Source of the DNA: Clostridiales bacterium
GTDB taxonomy: Bacteria > Bacillota > Clostridia > Christensenellales > Aristaeellaceae
Length of the DNA stretch: 64,000 nt
Assembly: GCA_019419995.1 (NCBI GenBank)
Contig: JAHZHZ010000011.1
Span: 1-64,000, forward strand
Direction of reading: 5' to 3'
Shown: positions 27,143 to 35,204 of the stretch, in pieces
Position numbering within the stretch: position 1 is the first letter of the stretch
Layout: every line of letters starts with the position of its first letter
Program-made: the position numbers and the translations under genes
Notes under the pieces: model-generated
What the model was told of the DNA's origin: nothing
The model's database searches: none
The model's input: the letters and a program-made list of their open reading frames with translations, nothing else

Positions 27143-27171
27143 TGTATTTCTGTGGAAAACATTGTATCATG
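27143..27171 (+). promoter_or_regulatory. promoter of the thrC-thrB operon
   Basis: TTGTAT (27143-27148) and TATCAT (27166-27171), 17 bases apart, 47 bases before the thrC start. Its -10 box overlaps that of the opposing hom promoter. Confidence 0.55.
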
Positions 27172-27189
27172 GTTTCATCAGGTTTGCAA
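27162..27189 (-). promoter_or_regulatory. promoter of the hom-ask-asd operon, facing the thrC promoter
   Basis: On the minus strand TTGCAA (27184-27189) and TACAAT (27162-27167) are 16 bases apart. The -10 elements of the two divergent operons share bases 27166-27167, so polymerases should compete. Confidence 0.5.
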
Positions 27190-27217
27190 GTTATGTTTTC
27201 AAGAAAGGGGAACAAAA

Positions 27218-28696
27218 ATGGAGTTGTTTTTCAGTACCCGAGGCGATAAGCGCCGCGTTGCGGCGCCCGAAGCGGTACTTAAGGGAATTGCGCCCGACGG
27301 GGGCCTCTATGTCCGCGGCGATATGCCGCAAGTTTTACCTCAGGAATTGGAAGGGACAGGCTTTGTGCGGATGGCACAGCGCATACTGGGAGATTACCTT
27401 TCTGGTTACAGCCGAGAGGAAATTGCAAAATGCGTAGAGCAGGCATATCGGGATAAGTTTGACACGGAGCAAATTGTGCCCCTGCGGACTGTGGGAGATA
27501 TGCACGTGTTGGAACTGTTTCATGGCCCGACGGCGGCTTTTAAGGACGTAGCTCTGTCAGTGTTGCCCCAATTGATGGAATGTGCATTGCGAAGTGAGGG
27601 AGGGGATCGGGAGATCCTGATCCTCACAGCTACCAGCGGCGATACCGGTTCAGCGGCATTAATGGGTTTTCGGAATGTACCGGGTATACGAATTATAGTA
27701 TTTTATCCAGATCAGGGGATTAGCCCCATTCAACGGGCGCAGATGACCACTATGGAGGGAAATAACCTTTCTGTGTGCGCCATTTCGGGCAATTTTGATG
27801 ATGCACAGAGCGGAGTCAAGCGCATATTTGCGCAAATGCCGGAAGCTTTCTGTCGGGAGAACTGCTTTTCCTTATCCAGCGCCAATTCGATTAATATCGG
27901 TCGCCTGGCACCGCAAATTGTCTATTACTATAGCGCTTATCTGGACATGGTGCGCAGTGGGAAGATCAAAATGGGTGAAAAGCTCAATTTTAGCGTACCT
28001 ACAGGTAATTTTGGAGACATTCTGGCGGGTGACTATGCCCGGCAGATGGGCTTGCCCGTGGGCAAATTGATCTGCGCCTCCAATGCCAACCATGTGCTGA
28101 CAGACTTCTTCCAGACGGGTATTTACAATAAAAATCGGGACTTTCTCAAAACCATTTCTCCCTCCATGGATATTTTGATTTCCAGCAATCTGGAACGACT
28201 GCTTTATCGTGTTCTGGATGGAGATACGGACGCCGTGCGCCTGCGCATGGAACAACTCAGAACTGAAGGGAAATATACCATGCCCGAATCGGCCATGGAA
28301 AAGATCCGCAGGGATTTTGATTGGGGCTGTGCTACCGACGTGCAGTCCATGGAAACCATTCGCAGGGTATTTGGAGAAAACAAATATCTGATGGATCCTC
28401 ACACGGCGGTAGCCTGGAAAGTGGCTCAGGATTATCGTGATCGCACCGGTGACACGACTCCATGCGTGGTGCTCTCCACCGCTTCGCCCTATAAATTCCC
28501 CGCCAGCGTATTGGAGGCCCTGGGTGAGGAAGTCCCTGCCCTGGCACAGCAACAGATCGATCGATTGGAGACTCTCAGTACAACTCAGATTCCCCGGGCT
28601 CTGGCGGGAGTATTGGAACGTACATTGCGCTTTAGCGATGTAATTGCTCCGGGAGAAATGATGAATTATGTGCAAGGAAAGGCGGCAAAGAGATGA
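27218..28696 (+). CDS. thrC: threonine synthase
   Basis: A 492-residue PLP enzyme converting O-phosphohomoserine to threonine, of the longer ThrC class. The N terminus FSTRGDKRRVAAPEAVLKGIAPDGGLYV is typical. The PLP lysine lies in GPTAAFKDVAL, the phosphate loop in TSGDTGSAALMGF. The start at 27218 follows AAAGGGG; the in-frame upstream extension has no family similarity. Its stop overlaps the thrB start (ATGA). Confidence 0.95.
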   Translation: MELFFSTRGDKRRVAAPEAVLKGIAPDGGLYVRGDMPQVLPQELEGTGFVRMAQRILGDYLSGYSREEIAKCVEQAYRDKFDTEQIVPLRTVGDMHVLELFHGPTAAFKDVALSVLPQLMECALRSEGGDREILILTATSGDTGSAALMGFRNVPGIRIIVFYPDQGISPIQRAQMTTMEGNNLSVCAISGNFDDAQSGVKRIFAQMPEAFCRENCFSLSSANSINIGRLAPQIVYYYSAYLDMVRSGKIKMGEKLNFSVPTGNFGDILAGDYARQMGLPVGKLICASNANHVLTDFFQTGIYNKNRDFLKTISPSMDILISSNLERLLYRVLDGDTDAVRLRMEQLRTEGKYTMPESAMEKIRRDFDWGCATDVQSMETIRRVFGENKYLMDPHTAVAWKVAQDYRDRTGDTTPCVVLSTASPYKFPASVLEALGEEVPALAQQQIDRLETLSTTQIPRALAGVLERTLRFSDVIAPGEMMNYVQGKAAKR

Positions 28697-29580
28697 TCGT
28701 GGTGCGCGTGCCGGGTACGACAGCCAATCTAGGTCCCGGCTTTGACTGCCTGGGGTTGGCGCTGAGCGTGTATGGCCGGTTTTATTTTGAGGAACGTCCC
28801 CAGGGTCTGGAATTTGCAAATATCGATCCAGCATACTGCAATGAGGAAAACTTGGCGGTTCAGGCCTATTTTCGGGCATTGGAACGTATGGGGGCAGAGC
28901 GGTGCGGATTGTATCTGAAAATCGAATCGGATGTGCCGGTATCCAGCGGTTTGGGAAGCAGTGCCAGCTTATTGGTGGCGGGCGTAGTGGCAGCCAATGA
29001 ATTTCATGGGCGTCCCTTGGATCTGCAGACATTGTTGGAATTGGTGGCAGAAATGGAGGGACATCCGGATAATGTGGCACCGGCGCTTTTAGGAGGGCTT
29101 ACCGCTTCCATGATGGTGGATGGCAGGGTAATTTCTAAAACCTTTCCGGTATCTCCCAAATTACATTTCTGTGCGCTCATTCCCAATTTTGAATTGGCAA
29201 CCAAAGCTGCCCGGGCGGCGCTGCCTCGAGAATTGAAGTTTGCAGACGCGGCGTTTAATATTTCGCGGGTGAGTTTGCTGCTCAAGTCCATGGAGGATGG
29301 AGATTTTGATACCCTTGCCCTTGCGATGGATGACCGGCTGCACCAGCCCTATCGGGCGCGGCTCATTGACGAATACGAACAAATCCGTTTGATGGCGTTG
29401 GAGAACGGTGCAGCAGGCTTTTGTATCAGCGGAGCAGGGCCTACGCTGTTGAGTGTCTATCAGGATGAGGAGTTTCCACGTCGCATGGAAGAGGCTGTGA
29501 GGGGGTTGCGCAATCGATGGCGCATTCTTCCACTGGATGTGGATGTGCAGGGGGCGACGGTGATCGGAGGAGCTAGATAA
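28693..29580 (+). CDS. thrB: homoserine kinase
   Basis: A 295-residue GHMP-superfamily kinase that phosphorylates homoserine. Motif 1 is VPGTTANLGPGFDCLGLAL, the ATP loop is PVSSGLGSSASLLV (near 85-98), and motif 3 is FCISGAGPTLLSV. It overlaps thrC by four bases and its stop overlaps the next start (TAATG), a tightly coupled thrC-thrB-ACT operon. Confidence 0.95.
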   Translation: MIVVRVPGTTANLGPGFDCLGLALSVYGRFYFEERPQGLEFANIDPAYCNEENLAVQAYFRALERMGAERCGLYLKIESDVPVSSGLGSSASLLVAGVVAANEFHGRPLDLQTLLELVAEMEGHPDNVAPALLGGLTASMMVDGRVISKTFPVSPKLHFCALIPNFELATKAARAALPRELKFADAAFNISRVSLLLKSMEDGDFDTLALAMDDRLHQPYRARLIDEYEQIRLMALENGAAGFCISGAGPTLLSVYQDEEFPRRMEEAVRGLRNRWRILPLDVDVQGATVIGGAR

Positions 29581-30017
29581 TGAAGGGCGATTATTTAATC
29601 GTGCATAAAAAAATTTTACCCGTGTATTATGAAAAAGTGCTTCAGGCGCGGAACTTGTTGGAGAGCGGCGCAGAGCGGGATGTGAGCGCTGCCGCCCGGA
29701 AAGCGGGTATTTCTCGTAGTACCTATTATAAATACAAGGATTATATTTATAGTCCTGATGGGGGCGAGATGGGGCGAAAGGCTGTGATTTCCATGCTGCT
29801 CAACCATGAAATTGGTGTGCTATCCATGGCGCTGAATCGCTTGTCTTCCCTGGGGGTGAACGTGCTGACCATCACCCAGAGCTTGCCCATTCGAAATGTA
29901 GCCAATGTGGTGATGACGCTGGATGTGGCGCAAATGAGCGCTACTATTGAAGAAACCATACAGGAACTCAATTGCATATCCGGGGTAGAGAATGCTTCGC
30001 TAGTAGCTATAGAATGA
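29580..30017 (+). CDS. ACT domain-containing protein, PheB/UPF0735 family
   Basis: A 145-residue protein. The N-terminal half holds a helix-turn-helix-like segment (SAAARKAGISRSTYYKYKDYI, about 37-57), and the C-terminal half is an ACT domain (about 68-143; SMLLNHEIGVLSMALNRLSSLGVNVLTI). Such proteins commonly sit with homoserine or phenylalanine genes. An amino-acid-sensing regulatory role, here for threonine, is inferred and not demonstrated. The start overlaps the thrB stop. Confidence 0.88.
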   Translation: MKGDYLIVHKKILPVYYEKVLQARNLLESGAERDVSAAARKAGISRSTYYKYKDYIYSPDGGEMGRKAVISMLLNHEIGVLSMALNRLSSLGVNVLTITQSLPIRNVANVVMTLDVAQMSATIEETIQELNCISGVENASLVAIE

Positions 30018-30087
30018 ATGGAATTTTATGTGGATCATATCTGCACAGATTGGGCTGGAAGCCCGCATTCAAGGGAAGTGAAGTGTG

Positions 30088-30723
30088 GTGAATTTTACAG
30101 TTATCGACATGGCGCAATGGGAGCGTAGGGAGTATTATCAGCACTATTTCTCGGCGGTACCCTGTACTTACAGTATGACGGTTAAGCTGGATATCACCCC
30201 GATCATCCAACGGGGGAGGAAGCTGTACCCATCCATGTTACATCTGATTGCCACGTTGGTCAACAGGCATGAGGAGTTTCGTACGGCGATTAATGCCAGG
30301 GGTGAATTGGGGATATACGATTCAATGCTGCCATGCTATACGGTTTTTCATAAGGAAACGCAGACATTTTCCAATTTGTGGACACCTTATTTTGAGAAGT
30401 ATGAAGATTTTTATAGATCTTACAGGGAAGATCTGGATAATTATGGGCATAAATCGGGATTGATGGGAAAACCGGATGTTCCGGAAAATCATTTTCCAGT
30501 TTCCATGATTCCATGGACGACATTTGAAGGTTTCAATTTGAATCTTCAAAAGGGCTATGAGTATCTTCTGCCTATATTTACCATGGGAAAGTATGAGCGA
30601 CAAAATGGCCAGATTCAGTTGCCGTTAGCCATTCAGGTTCATCATGCGGTTTGTGATGGCTTTCATCTCTGCCGCTTCGTGGAAGAATTACAGCAGCAGA
30701 TCCACGCGCTCAGAAAAGATTAA
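30088..30723 (+). CDS. chloramphenicol acetyltransferase (CatA)-family acyltransferase
   Basis: A 211-residue trimeric-type CAT. It is close in length and pattern to classical CatA: NFTVIDMAQWERREYY at the N terminus, FRTAINARGELG, TFSNLWTPY, VSMIPWTTFEGFNLN and the catalytic VHHAVCDGFH with the general-base histidine. The start is one of two adjacent GTG codons; 30088 aligns best with the family. The key residues are intact, so it could acetylate chloramphenicol or a natural acceptor. There is no mobile element next to it, and it appears to be a chromosomal gene downstream of the thr operon. Confidence 0.87.
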   Translation: MNFTVIDMAQWERREYYQHYFSAVPCTYSMTVKLDITPIIQRGRKLYPSMLHLIATLVNRHEEFRTAINARGELGIYDSMLPCYTVFHKETQTFSNLWTPYFEKYEDFYRSYREDLDNYGHKSGLMGKPDVPENHFPVSMIPWTTFEGFNLNLQKGYEYLLPIFTMGKYERQNGQIQLPLAIQVHHAVCDGFHLCRFVEELQQQIHALRKD

Positions 30724-30727
30724 TGAA

Positions 30728-30772
30728 GCCGCCAGATAGATTTCATCGGTTCGATGCGATCTTTCTGGCGGT
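30728..30772 (+). terminator. terminator after the CatA-like gene
   Basis: CCGCCAGA pairs with TCTGGCGG, extended inward by AGAT/ATCT and CATCG/CGATG. It lies between convergent genes and can serve both. Confidence 0.75.
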
Positions 30773-30814
30773 TGAAGTTTATAGGAGGAGAGCGGTAGAT
30801 TTTCCGCAAATCCA

Positions 30815-31651
30815 TTACTGTTCAAGTTTTTCCAAGAAAGAGTGAAGCTGTCCGTTTGTCTTGTAGCCGGGCACAGTATCCAGATTGACTTTATGCAGAC
30901 TCGCGAAGAGATTGATTTCCACATTGGGATTTTTCTCACTCATGTTGTGAATCAAGGCCTTGATTTCTTTGCGCTTGGAGGCGCTTTCATCGGCTTCGGC
31001 GCGTTCGGAGAAACGGCAGGCGCAGTTCAGAAAGTGCAGGTTATTGTAGCGCTGCCAGGCGAGAATATCCTTTTCGCGGATGCAGTACAGGGGACGAATC
31101 AATTCCATGCCCTCGAAGTTTGTGCTGCGCAGTCGCGGCACCATTGCCTGAAGCTGAGCGCCGTAGCTCATGGACATCAGCGCTGTTTCAATCACATCGT
31201 TGAGGTGATGCCCCAGTGCGATTTTGTTGCAGCCCCTTCGCCGGGCTTCGGCGTAGAGATGCCCCCGACGCATTCGAGCGCAAAGATAGCAAGGGTTGCT
31301 TTCTGCGGCTTCCTCTGAGGCGGAAAAGATGTCCGTTTCAAAGATGTGGAGCGGAAGATGAAGCAGGCGGGAGGTTTCTTCGATATGTCTGCGATTTTCG
31401 GGACTATAGCCGGGATCCATACACAAAAATTCCAATTCAAAGGGCAGATCACTGAAGGGCTGAAGCCTCCTTAACAGAAGAGCCATCAGCCAAGAATCCT
31501 TGCCGCCGGAGATGCAGGCGGCGATTTTATCTCCCGCCTGAATCAGATGATAGCGCTTGATGGCGGCAATGAAAGGATTCCACAGTTCCTTGCGATATTT
31601 TTTGAACATGCTGCGCTCTGCAACCTGGTAAGCTTCCAGTTCACGTCCCAT
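30815..31651 (-). CDS. TtcA-like tRNA-thiolation ATPase (PP-loop, Fe-S)
   Basis: A 278-residue ATP pyrophosphatase of the tRNA 2-thiocytidine/TtcA family. The PP-loop is ISGGKDSWLMA (about 47-57). Cysteines in NPCYLCARMRRGH and FLNCAC are placed to bind an Fe-S cluster. ALGHHLNDVIETALM is the second nucleotide motif. It modifies tRNA, most likely by sulfur insertion; the exact position is not certain. I chose the ATG at 31651, which has GGGGGTG seven bases upstream and overlaps the tcdA stop by 11 bases. Confidence 0.85.
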   Translation of the reverse strand: MGRELEAYQVAERSMFKKYRKELWNPFIAAIKRYHLIQAGDKIAACISGGKDSWLMALLLRRLQPFSDLPFELEFLCMDPGYSPENRRHIEETSRLLHLPLHIFETDIFSASEEAAESNPCYLCARMRRGHLYAEARRRGCNKIALGHHLNDVIETALMSMSYGAQLQAMVPRLRSTNFEGMELIRPLYCIREKDILAWQRYNNLHFLNCACRFSERAEADESASKRKEIKALIHNMSEKNPNVEINLFASLHKVNLDTVPGYKTNGQLHSFLEKLEQ

Positions 31652-32363
31652 GCTTTTCACCCCCGCTAACCAGATCTTTGATGACTTCTCCGGCCAGCAT
31701 CAATCCCATTACGGGAGGCACGAAGGCCACTGAACCAGGAAGCACGCGACCAGCTTCCTCGATGCGTCTTTCAGTTTGAATGGGCGCTTCATCGGAATAA
31801 ACCACCTTTAATTGACGTACCCCCTTCTTTTTCAGAAGATTGCGCATTGCCCTCGCAAGGGGGCAGACGCGGGTGTCATAGATGTCGGCCACCTGAAAGC
31901 GTCCGGGATCCAACTTGTTGCCTGCGCCCATGGCGGAAATCACCGGCGTACCAGCTTGTTGAGCGCGCAGAATAATTTCAATTTTTCCGCTGACAGTATC
32001 GATGGCATCGATCACGTAATCGAAGACGGAAAAATCAAAGCAATCCGCCGTTTCCGGAAGGAAAAAAAGGGGATGACAGCGGACTTGCGTGTCGGGGCAG
32101 ATATCCCGGATGCGCTCCGCAGCTGCATCAACCTTTAATTTTCCCAATGTGGAGTGAAGGGCGATGATTTGGCGATTGATGTTGGAGGGGGAGATACGGT
32201 CATTGTCAATCAGATCTAGCTGGCCCACGCCGCTGCGGGCCAGGGCCTCCACGGCATATCCGCCTACGCCGCCAATACCAAAGATGGCCACCCGACTGGA
32301 ACGCAGTTTTTCTAGGGCGGCTGTACCCAGCAATAATTCCGCACGGGAGAATTCCTGTGTCAT
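31641..32363 (-). CDS. tcdA: tRNA threonylcarbamoyladenosine dehydratase
   Basis: A 240-residue ThiF/MoeB/E1-like adenylating enzyme that cyclises t6A37 in tRNA to ct6A. The glycine-rich ATP loop GIGGVGGYAVEALARSGVG (about 30-48), the D-N-D-ISPSNINRQ motif and the VIDAID segment match TcdA. Length is normal. It overlaps the TtcA-like gene, so two tRNA-modification enzymes are translated together. Confidence 0.9.
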   Translation of the reverse strand: MTQEFSRAELLLGTAALEKLRSSRVAIFGIGGVGGYAVEALARSGVGQLDLIDNDRISPSNINRQIIALHSTLGKLKVDAAAERIRDICPDTQVRCHPLFFLPETADCFDFSVFDYVIDAIDTVSGKIEIILRAQQAGTPVISAMGAGNKLDPGRFQVADIYDTRVCPLARAMRNLLKKKGVRQLKVVYSDEAPIQTERRIEEAGRVLPGSVAFVPPVMGLMLAGEVIKDLVSGGEKHGT

Positions 32364-32407
32364 TTAATTCAACTCCTGAATGGTTAATGGGAGATGGTAT
32401 TTTGGTT

Positions 32408-33772
32408 TTAATCATCTGTGGCCAGATGTACATCTTCTCGGGGAGTGGTGCGGAAAAAACGCAGGGCAAAGGGGATGGTCAATGCGGCAGTGAGTACATC
32501 GGACAAAGGTTGCGCCAGTTGAAGGCCCAGCATGCCCAGAAAGGCTGGCAGAATCAAAACTAATGGGATGAAGCATAATCCGCCGCGTAAGCTGGCCAAC
32601 AGCAGTGCCTGGCCCTTGTAACCGCAGGTCTGGAACAACATACTTGGGCTGAGATTCACGGCGGAGAAGATCAGGCAAATGCAGGCGTAGCGCAAGGCGG
32701 TGCCACCGATTCGTAATACCTCAGGATCCCTCTGAAACAGACCGATGATGGCAGGAGAAAAGACCAGCCCAACCACGGAAAAAAGGGCCAGTATCAGCAA
32801 CGTCATTAGCATGGTAAAGCGAAAGGCCCGGCGTAGTCGCCCGTACTTTTGGGCCTGAAAATTAAAACCGGCTACAGGCTGAAATCCCTGGCACACGCCA
32901 ATGGCTATGGAAACCATGAAGTTCTGACAGCGGGAAGTAATGGCCATGGCGGATACACAGGCATCACCGTAGACACCGGCGCAGTGATTTAATATGCCGG
33001 AAGAAACGCTCATTAATCCTTGGCGAAACAGGTTGGGAAATCCCGTGGTTACGATATCCGCGATGATATGGCGATCAAAACTGAAATTGCGCAGAGAGAG
33101 CCGGCTCTGAGCATGATAACGAAACAGAAACACGAGCACTGCAAAGCTAACGGCCTGACTTAAGGCTGTAGATAGGCCGGCGCCTCCTACACCCATGTGA
33201 AAGACGTAGATAAAAATGGGATCGCCGATCATGTTCAGTATTCCACCCAGTGTGAGCCCAATCATGCCATAAAAGGCTTTGCCTTCATAGCGCAGGATGT
33301 TGTTGAGCACGAGACTGCTGACCATTAAAGGTGCGCTGGCGAGGATGTACAGGCCATATATTCTCGCGTAGGGAAGAATGGTTTCTGTACTACCCATCAA
33401 TCGCATCAGCGGATTGATCAGTGGAATACCCAGGAGGGTGACCAAAGCGCCAAAGCCAAGCGCCAAATAAAAGCTGATGGAACTGTAGCGAGAGGCCCTG
33501 TCTACGTCTTGCAAGGCCAGCAGTCGGGAAATAATGCTTCCTGCCCCGTGCCCCAGCATAAAGCCAATGGCCTGTAATACGGACATTAAGGTAAAAACCA
33601 CACCTACGGCGCCGCTGGCACTTACGCCTAATGTACCTACAAAGTACGTATCGGCCAGATTATAAATGTTGGTAATCAGCATGCTGATTACCGTGGGAAT
33701 TGCCAGGGAGACAATCAGATGTTCCACCGGAGTTTGCGTCATTTTTTTATAGTGCTGCTCCGCCTGGGTCAT
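32408..33772 (-). CDS. MATE-family multidrug efflux transporter
   Basis: A 454-residue protein with 12 hydrophobic segments in the two MatE repeats, of the DinF/NorM-like class typical of Clostridia (opening VEHLIVSLAIPTVISMLITNIYNLADTYFVG). Na- or H-coupled export of cationic compounds is the family role; no substrate is assigned. The ATG at 33772 is chosen with AAGAAGGGA upstream. The longer frame to 33844 lacks a ribosome site. Confidence 0.9.
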   Translation of the reverse strand: MTQAEQHYKKMTQTPVEHLIVSLAIPTVISMLITNIYNLADTYFVGTLGVSASGAVGVVFTLMSVLQAIGFMLGHGAGSIISRLLALQDVDRASRYSSISFYLALGFGALVTLLGIPLINPLMRLMGSTETILPYARIYGLYILASAPLMVSSLVLNNILRYEGKAFYGMIGLTLGGILNMIGDPIFIYVFHMGVGGAGLSTALSQAVSFAVLVFLFRYHAQSRLSLRNFSFDRHIIADIVTTGFPNLFRQGLMSVSSGILNHCAGVYGDACVSAMAITSRCQNFMVSIAIGVCQGFQPVAGFNFQAQKYGRLRRAFRFTMLMTLLILALFSVVGLVFSPAIIGLFQRDPEVLRIGGTALRYACICLIFSAVNLSPSMLFQTCGYKGQALLLASLRGGLCFIPLVLILPAFLGMLGLQLAQPLSDVLTAALTIPFALRFFRTTPREDVHLATDD

Positions 33773-33851
33773 AAAAGTCCCTTCTTTCGTTTGCGACAAG
33801 AATTGATATATATGAACGGGACGGATTTTTCGTCCGGTAGACACAGGAAAT

Positions 33852-33891
33852 GGAGGCAGGCCTTAAAGCATATGCCTCAAAGCCCGCCTCC
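33852..33891 (-). terminator. hairpin after the 223-residue exported protein gene
   Basis: An imperfect stem: GGAGGC and GGC pair with GCC and GCCTCC across a mismatch and AT-rich loop. It lies just after the minus-strand gene ending at 33906. No strong T tail. Confidence 0.45.
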
Positions 33892-33905
33892 TCTGTTCAT
33901 GTGTT

Positions 33906-34577
33906 TTAGAAGTCCAGATCGGTATAACTGCTCATGATCTGTGCGGCAGTGAGCATGAAGTCCGGATCGGATTGCGGCGTAAAGACAAAATTCAATATAT
34001 GTCCGTTCTTCAGTGCGGCACAGCAGCTCACATCTCCCGCGCTTAGATCATACACGACAAAATCGGTGTCGTTAAAAGCATAGATTCCCGAACTTTGGGG
34101 TGAAACAGTACGGTCAATGAGCTCCTTGAGGCCATCCATATTCTGGCAATCAGTTAGCCAGCTTTGAATGTAGAGATGGTAATTGCCTGTGGAATCGCTC
34201 AGATTGTAATAGACGCCCTGCTCAGCCATTTCATCACTAACTTCGTGATAACGCCATCCTTCAGGGAGTTCCAGCGTAAAACCATCTTCAAAAGCCAGTG
34301 TAACCGGTCCGGAAGGAGGTGCCATAACGGTGGATGCAGCGCTGGGTGCAGCGTCTGCGACGTCTGTACCGCTACCCTCAGGTGTGGGGCTGGCGGTATT
34401 GCCGCTCGTAGCTACCGGTGTGGCGGAAATTTCCGGTGTAGCAGTAGGCTTCGGAGTTTGGGTGGCTACGGGCGCGATATCCACAGAAATTATTTCCAGG
34501 GTTTCGCTTTCCTCACCCATTGCGCCGTAGACAGAAAGGAGAAGAAGGGTCAACAAGGCGCAGATCCATTTTTTCAT
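33906..34577 (-). CDS. exported protein of unknown function
   Basis: A 223-residue secreted or surface protein. A signal peptide covers about residues 1-20 (MKKWICALLTLLLLSVYGAMG), then a Thr/Pro/Ala/Ser-rich linker (about 30-85), then a compact C-terminal domain starting LAFEDGFTLELPEGWRYHEV. That domain resembles the PsbP/DcrB-like fold of small lipoproteins in Clostridia, but the assignment is weak. The start follows GGGAGGTTTG. It begins one base before the end of the GtrA gene, so the two are co-transcribed. Confidence 0.7.
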   Translation of the reverse strand: MKKWICALLTLLLLSVYGAMGEESETLEIISVDIAPVATQTPKPTATPEISATPVATSGNTASPTPEGSGTDVADAAPSAASTVMAPPSGPVTLAFEDGFTLELPEGWRYHEVSDEMAEQGVYYNLSDSTGNYHLYIQSWLTDCQNMDGLKELIDRTVSPQSSGIYAFNDTDFVVYDLSAGDVSCCAALKNGHILNFVFTPQSDPDFMLTAAQIMSSYTDLDF

Positions 34578-34578
34578 T

Positions 34579-35049
34579 TCAAACCTCCCGTTTGCCCGAG
34601 TTTCGCTTTTTAAAAATCCAGAATTTACTGGCAAAATAATTGAGGATGATGACAATTACATTGGCAATCAAAGTTGCAATCAAGTCGTTCATTCCCATAA
34701 AATGCACAGTCACTTCTACAAAGATTGCGTCAAATCCCAGTGAAAGAAGTCGGGCGGATACAAAACTGGGAATCTCTCGCTTGAGTGTGGGAAAACTCCA
34801 ATCACTGCTGAGAAATACATATTTTTTGTTTGCCCAGAAGGCAAAGGCCACGGCAGCACACCATGCGATGATCTTAACCACCAGTATTAAGATGCCGTGA
34901 TCCGGAGGAATAGCCAACAAGCGTGCTAATCCGCGGGTACCACCTGCGTACACCCCATAATTGATGGCCGTAGTCAACACACCTACAATGCCATAGATAA
35001 AAATTTCCCGAAAACGCTCATTTTTTAAATATGCTTTGATACGCTTCAT
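34579..35049 (-). CDS. GtrA-family membrane protein
   Basis: A 156-residue protein with four transmembrane helices of the GtrA/DPMS family (FIYGIVGVLTTAINYGVY at about 17-34, VAFAFWANKKYVF at about 72-84). Relatives help flip lipid-linked sugars or accompany cell-surface glycosylation; no glycosyltransferase is adjacent. The start is preceded by AGGTGGAG. Confidence 0.85.
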   Translation of the reverse strand: MKRIKAYLKNERFREIFIYGIVGVLTTAINYGVYAGGTRGLARLLAIPPDHGILILVVKIIAWCAAVAFAFWANKKYVFLSSDWSFPTLKREIPSFVSARLLSLGFDAIFVEVTVHFMGMNDLIATLIANVIVIILNYFASKFWIFKKRNSGKREV

Positions 35050-35157
35050 CGATATATTTCTCCACCTATTCTACCATCTTCATTATAGCACCGATTAAGA
35101 TGTAAGGTCAAGACCATTTACTTTTGTACATCTCATGTACTTTTTTTACAAAAAAAT

Positions 35158-35187
35158 CCGGCATGTCACCTCCAGGGTGAACGCCGG
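35158..35187 (-). terminator. terminator of the NlpC/P60 gene
   Basis: On the minus strand CCGGCGTTCACC pairs with GGTGACATGCCGG (one bulge), followed by a run of seven T. Confidence 0.85.
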
Positions 35188-35204
35188 AGAACGATCTTTA
35201 AAAA

